Shown here: one piece after another, positions 4,962 to 6,208 of the stretch
Numbering within the stretch: the stretch's first letter is position 1
Layout of the letters: every line of letters begins with the position of its first letter
DNA from: Chloroflexota bacterium
GTDB lineage: Bacteria > Chloroflexota > Dehalococcoidia > Lucifugimonadales > Lucifugimonadaceae
Length of the DNA: 6,208 nucleotides
Direction of reading: 5' to 3'
Assembly: GCA_016210435.1 (NCBI GenBank)
Contig: JACQUF010000225.1
Coordinates: 1-6,208 of the forward strand
The notes under the pieces: model-generated
Seen by the model: the letters and a program-made list of their open reading frames with translations, nothing else
Told to the model about the DNA's origin: nothing
Databases searched by the model: none
Position numbers and translations under genes: made by a program

Positions 4962-6208
4962 TCACGATCTGGACGGCTTACCTTCTGTTGGAGACGCCGA
5001 CTCGGCGGCTTTTGCCGATGGTGGCCTCCGGAAGGGTGCCGCCCTTCCAAGGCTTCCAAGCGTCGCCGTCATGACGGCCGGGCTGACCTCCTGCTCTTGG
5101 TTGGCGGCAGCGTACCTTTCCACCGCCACCTTCACTCGCTGGCGAATGAACGGCGGGATGCGCTGGAGACGCTGCTCAGCCTCCGGGGTCCAACGCAGTG
5201 CACCCGCGTCTCTTGTTGGGCCGTGGTTTGCAGGCTCATACACGCACCACGGGTCCTCCGCGAGGATGTCGCCGGTCACGGCAAATGCCCTGGCGCGGCA
5301 CCCACCGCACACCGGCCGAAAATGGCAGGTACCGCACCGCCCCGTCAGCGGTCCCCCTCGCAGTTTTCGGAAAGGAGGTGCATATCGCCAGATGTCAACA
5401 AAATGCTGCTGGCGAACATTACCCGCCACCAGTGGGAGGTATGGACATGGTGTCACGTCTCCTTCCGGCGCGATCCGGCAGTACTGGCGTGCTGCCAAAC
5501 AGCCGGCATTCCCGATCAAGGCTGACCCTCCCAGAGAAGCCACCCGGCTGATCTGTGGCGCGCAGCGGGCACGCACCATCATCTGGGGATATCGCCACTG
5601 GGCCTTCAGGAGCGAGCCAAGAACCTGCTCGTGCTGCTGAGGAGTGATATCGCTGAGGCGCTCCGCCCGACCTGTACACACCAGGAAATACAGGTTGAAG
5701 GCGGTGGCGCCCTCGTGGTGGGCGAACTCCATTAACTCCTCTACCTCGCCGTAGTTCCACGGAAGCACCGTCATCTGGAGCAGTACTGGAAGCTCCTCTG
5801 CTGCGCACAGCCGTATCCCTCGCACAGTTCCCTCCCAGGCGCCCTGAACGCCTCGAAAGGCGTCGTGCTTCGCGGGATCCAAAGAGTCCAGGCTGATGCC
5901 GGCTCCCCCGACTCCAGCCTCCTTCAGCTCCCGAATCAATCGGGGGCTCAGGAGCATACCGTTGGTCCCCACAACGGCCAGCAACCCCCTGCCGGAGGCG
6001 TGAGCCGCCAGCTTGGCGATGTCGCGGCGCATCAGCGGCTCACCGCCTGTAAGGATCAGCATCTGCGTCCCCGCGGCGGCAAGTTCGTCTATCAGGCGGC
6101 AACCCTCTTCAAAAGAGAGCTCCGCCGCCGCGCTCTCTCCGGCGGCCAGATAGCAGTGGCTGCACCGGAGGTTGCAGCGCTGAGTGGTGTTCCAGGAGAC
6201 GATCTCGG
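4962..6208 (-). CDS. Radical SAM/SPASM protein with PCP_red-like C-terminus, AhbC/AhbD/NirJ-like (N-terminus outside window)
   Basis: The frame is open to the window edge, giving 414 visible residues. An internal ATG at 6062 is not the start, because the radical SAM signature C-N-L-R-C-S-H-C lies upstream of it (6176-6153, visible residues 11-18), preceded by S-W-N-T-T-Q-R. The SAM-binding G-G-E-P follows at about 54-57. A SPASM domain supplies further Cys ligands: C236, C243, C254, C291, C294, C300, C303 and C321, in the context C-R-I-A-P-E-G-D-V-T-P-C-P-Y-L-P, then C-G-T-C and C-G-G-C-R-A-R-A. This pattern is characteristic of the heme-maturation enzymes AhbC, AhbD and NirJ. After it, W-T-P-E-A-E-x-R-L-x-R-I-P-P-F-I-R (339-355) begins a PCP_red-like domain, as in protochlorophyllide reductase subunits. 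It probably alters a tetrapyrrole or peptide side chain using Fe-S clusters; the exact substrate is unknown. The last 30 residues are low complexity, and their DNA holds a 7-bp hairpin (5030-5048). The gene ends in TGA-TGA. Confidence 0.9.
   Translation of the reverse strand, partial: EIVSWNTTQRCNLRCSHCYLAAGESAAAELSFEEGCRLIDELAAAGTQMLILTGGEPLMRRDIAKLAAHASGRGLLAVVGTNGMLLSPRLIRELKEAGVGGAGISLDSLDPAKHDAFRGVQGAWEGTVRGIRLCAAEELPVLLQMTVLPWNYGEVEELMEFAHHEGATAFNLYFLVCTGRAERLSDITPQQHEQVLGSLLKAQWRYPQMMVRARCAPQISRVASLGGSALIGNAGCLAARQYCRIAPEGDVTPCPYLPLVAGNVRQQHFVDIWRYAPPFRKLRGGPLTGRCGTCHFRPVCGGCRARAFAVTGDILAEDPWCVYEPANHGPTRDAGALRWTPEAEQRLQRIPPFIRQRVKVAVERYAAANQEQEVSPAVMTATLGSLGRAAPFRRPPSAKAAESASPTEGKPSRS

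Noticed and set aside
4839..5525. 228-codon plus-strand frame after the MFS gene
   Set aside because: It overlaps the radical SAM gene antisense, including its SPASM cysteines, and shows no domain.

Overview
This is a GC-rich chromosomal window, probably from an uncultivated bacterium. I lean towards Chloroflexota: the exported lipoprotein has a Thr/Pro-rich linker (PTATPRP) of a kind common in that phylum, and the gene mix of a DUF3179 lipoprotein, an FlK-like thioesterase, a short-chain dehydrogenase and a FYGWWIV-type MFS carrier fits. No 16S or ribosomal gene is present, so this placement is an inference.

Layout. Bases 1-39 (+) are the last codons of a short-chain dehydrogenase. It is followed 4 bases later by a small FlK-type hot-dog thioesterase (44-418, +). 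A 121-bp convergent gap (419-539) holds two hairpins and a TCCTGAGCCTGTCGAAGGA element. On the minus strand lie a DUF3179 lipoprotein (3354 to 1816) and then, 133 bp downstream, an M50 site-2-protease-type membrane metalloprotease with two CBS domains (1682 to 540). A 123-bp divergent gap (3355-3477) separates the DUF3179 gene from an MFS transporter (3478-4830, +). A short convergent gap of 131 bp (4831-4961) shows no gene. The last gene is a radical SAM/SPASM enzyme on the minus strand (4962 to beyond 6208). It resembles the AhbC/AhbD/NirJ heme-maturation branch and carries a PCP_red-like C-terminal domain. Its first residues lie outside the window.

The most notable point is the DUF3179 gene. 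Its reading frame is intact for 512 codons except for one in-frame TGA (2547-2545). That TGA falls exactly where the family normally has the first Cys of a Tyr-Cys-Pro-Leu-Cys motif, giving Y-U-T-L-C. A GC-rich hairpin with a GU-containing loop starts about 15 nt after the TGA, where a bacterial SECIS would lie. I read this as one selenoprotein gene, not two genes or a pseudogene. An automatic caller would split it at the TGA. The selenium machinery (selA, selB, selC, selD) is not in the window, so the claim rests on local evidence.

I see no mobile element, tRNA, rRNA or CRISPR array. The genes do not form one obvious pathway. The dehydrogenase and thioesterase look like an acyl-CoA pair; the DUF3179 protein and the protease may share a transcript and both act at the membrane.
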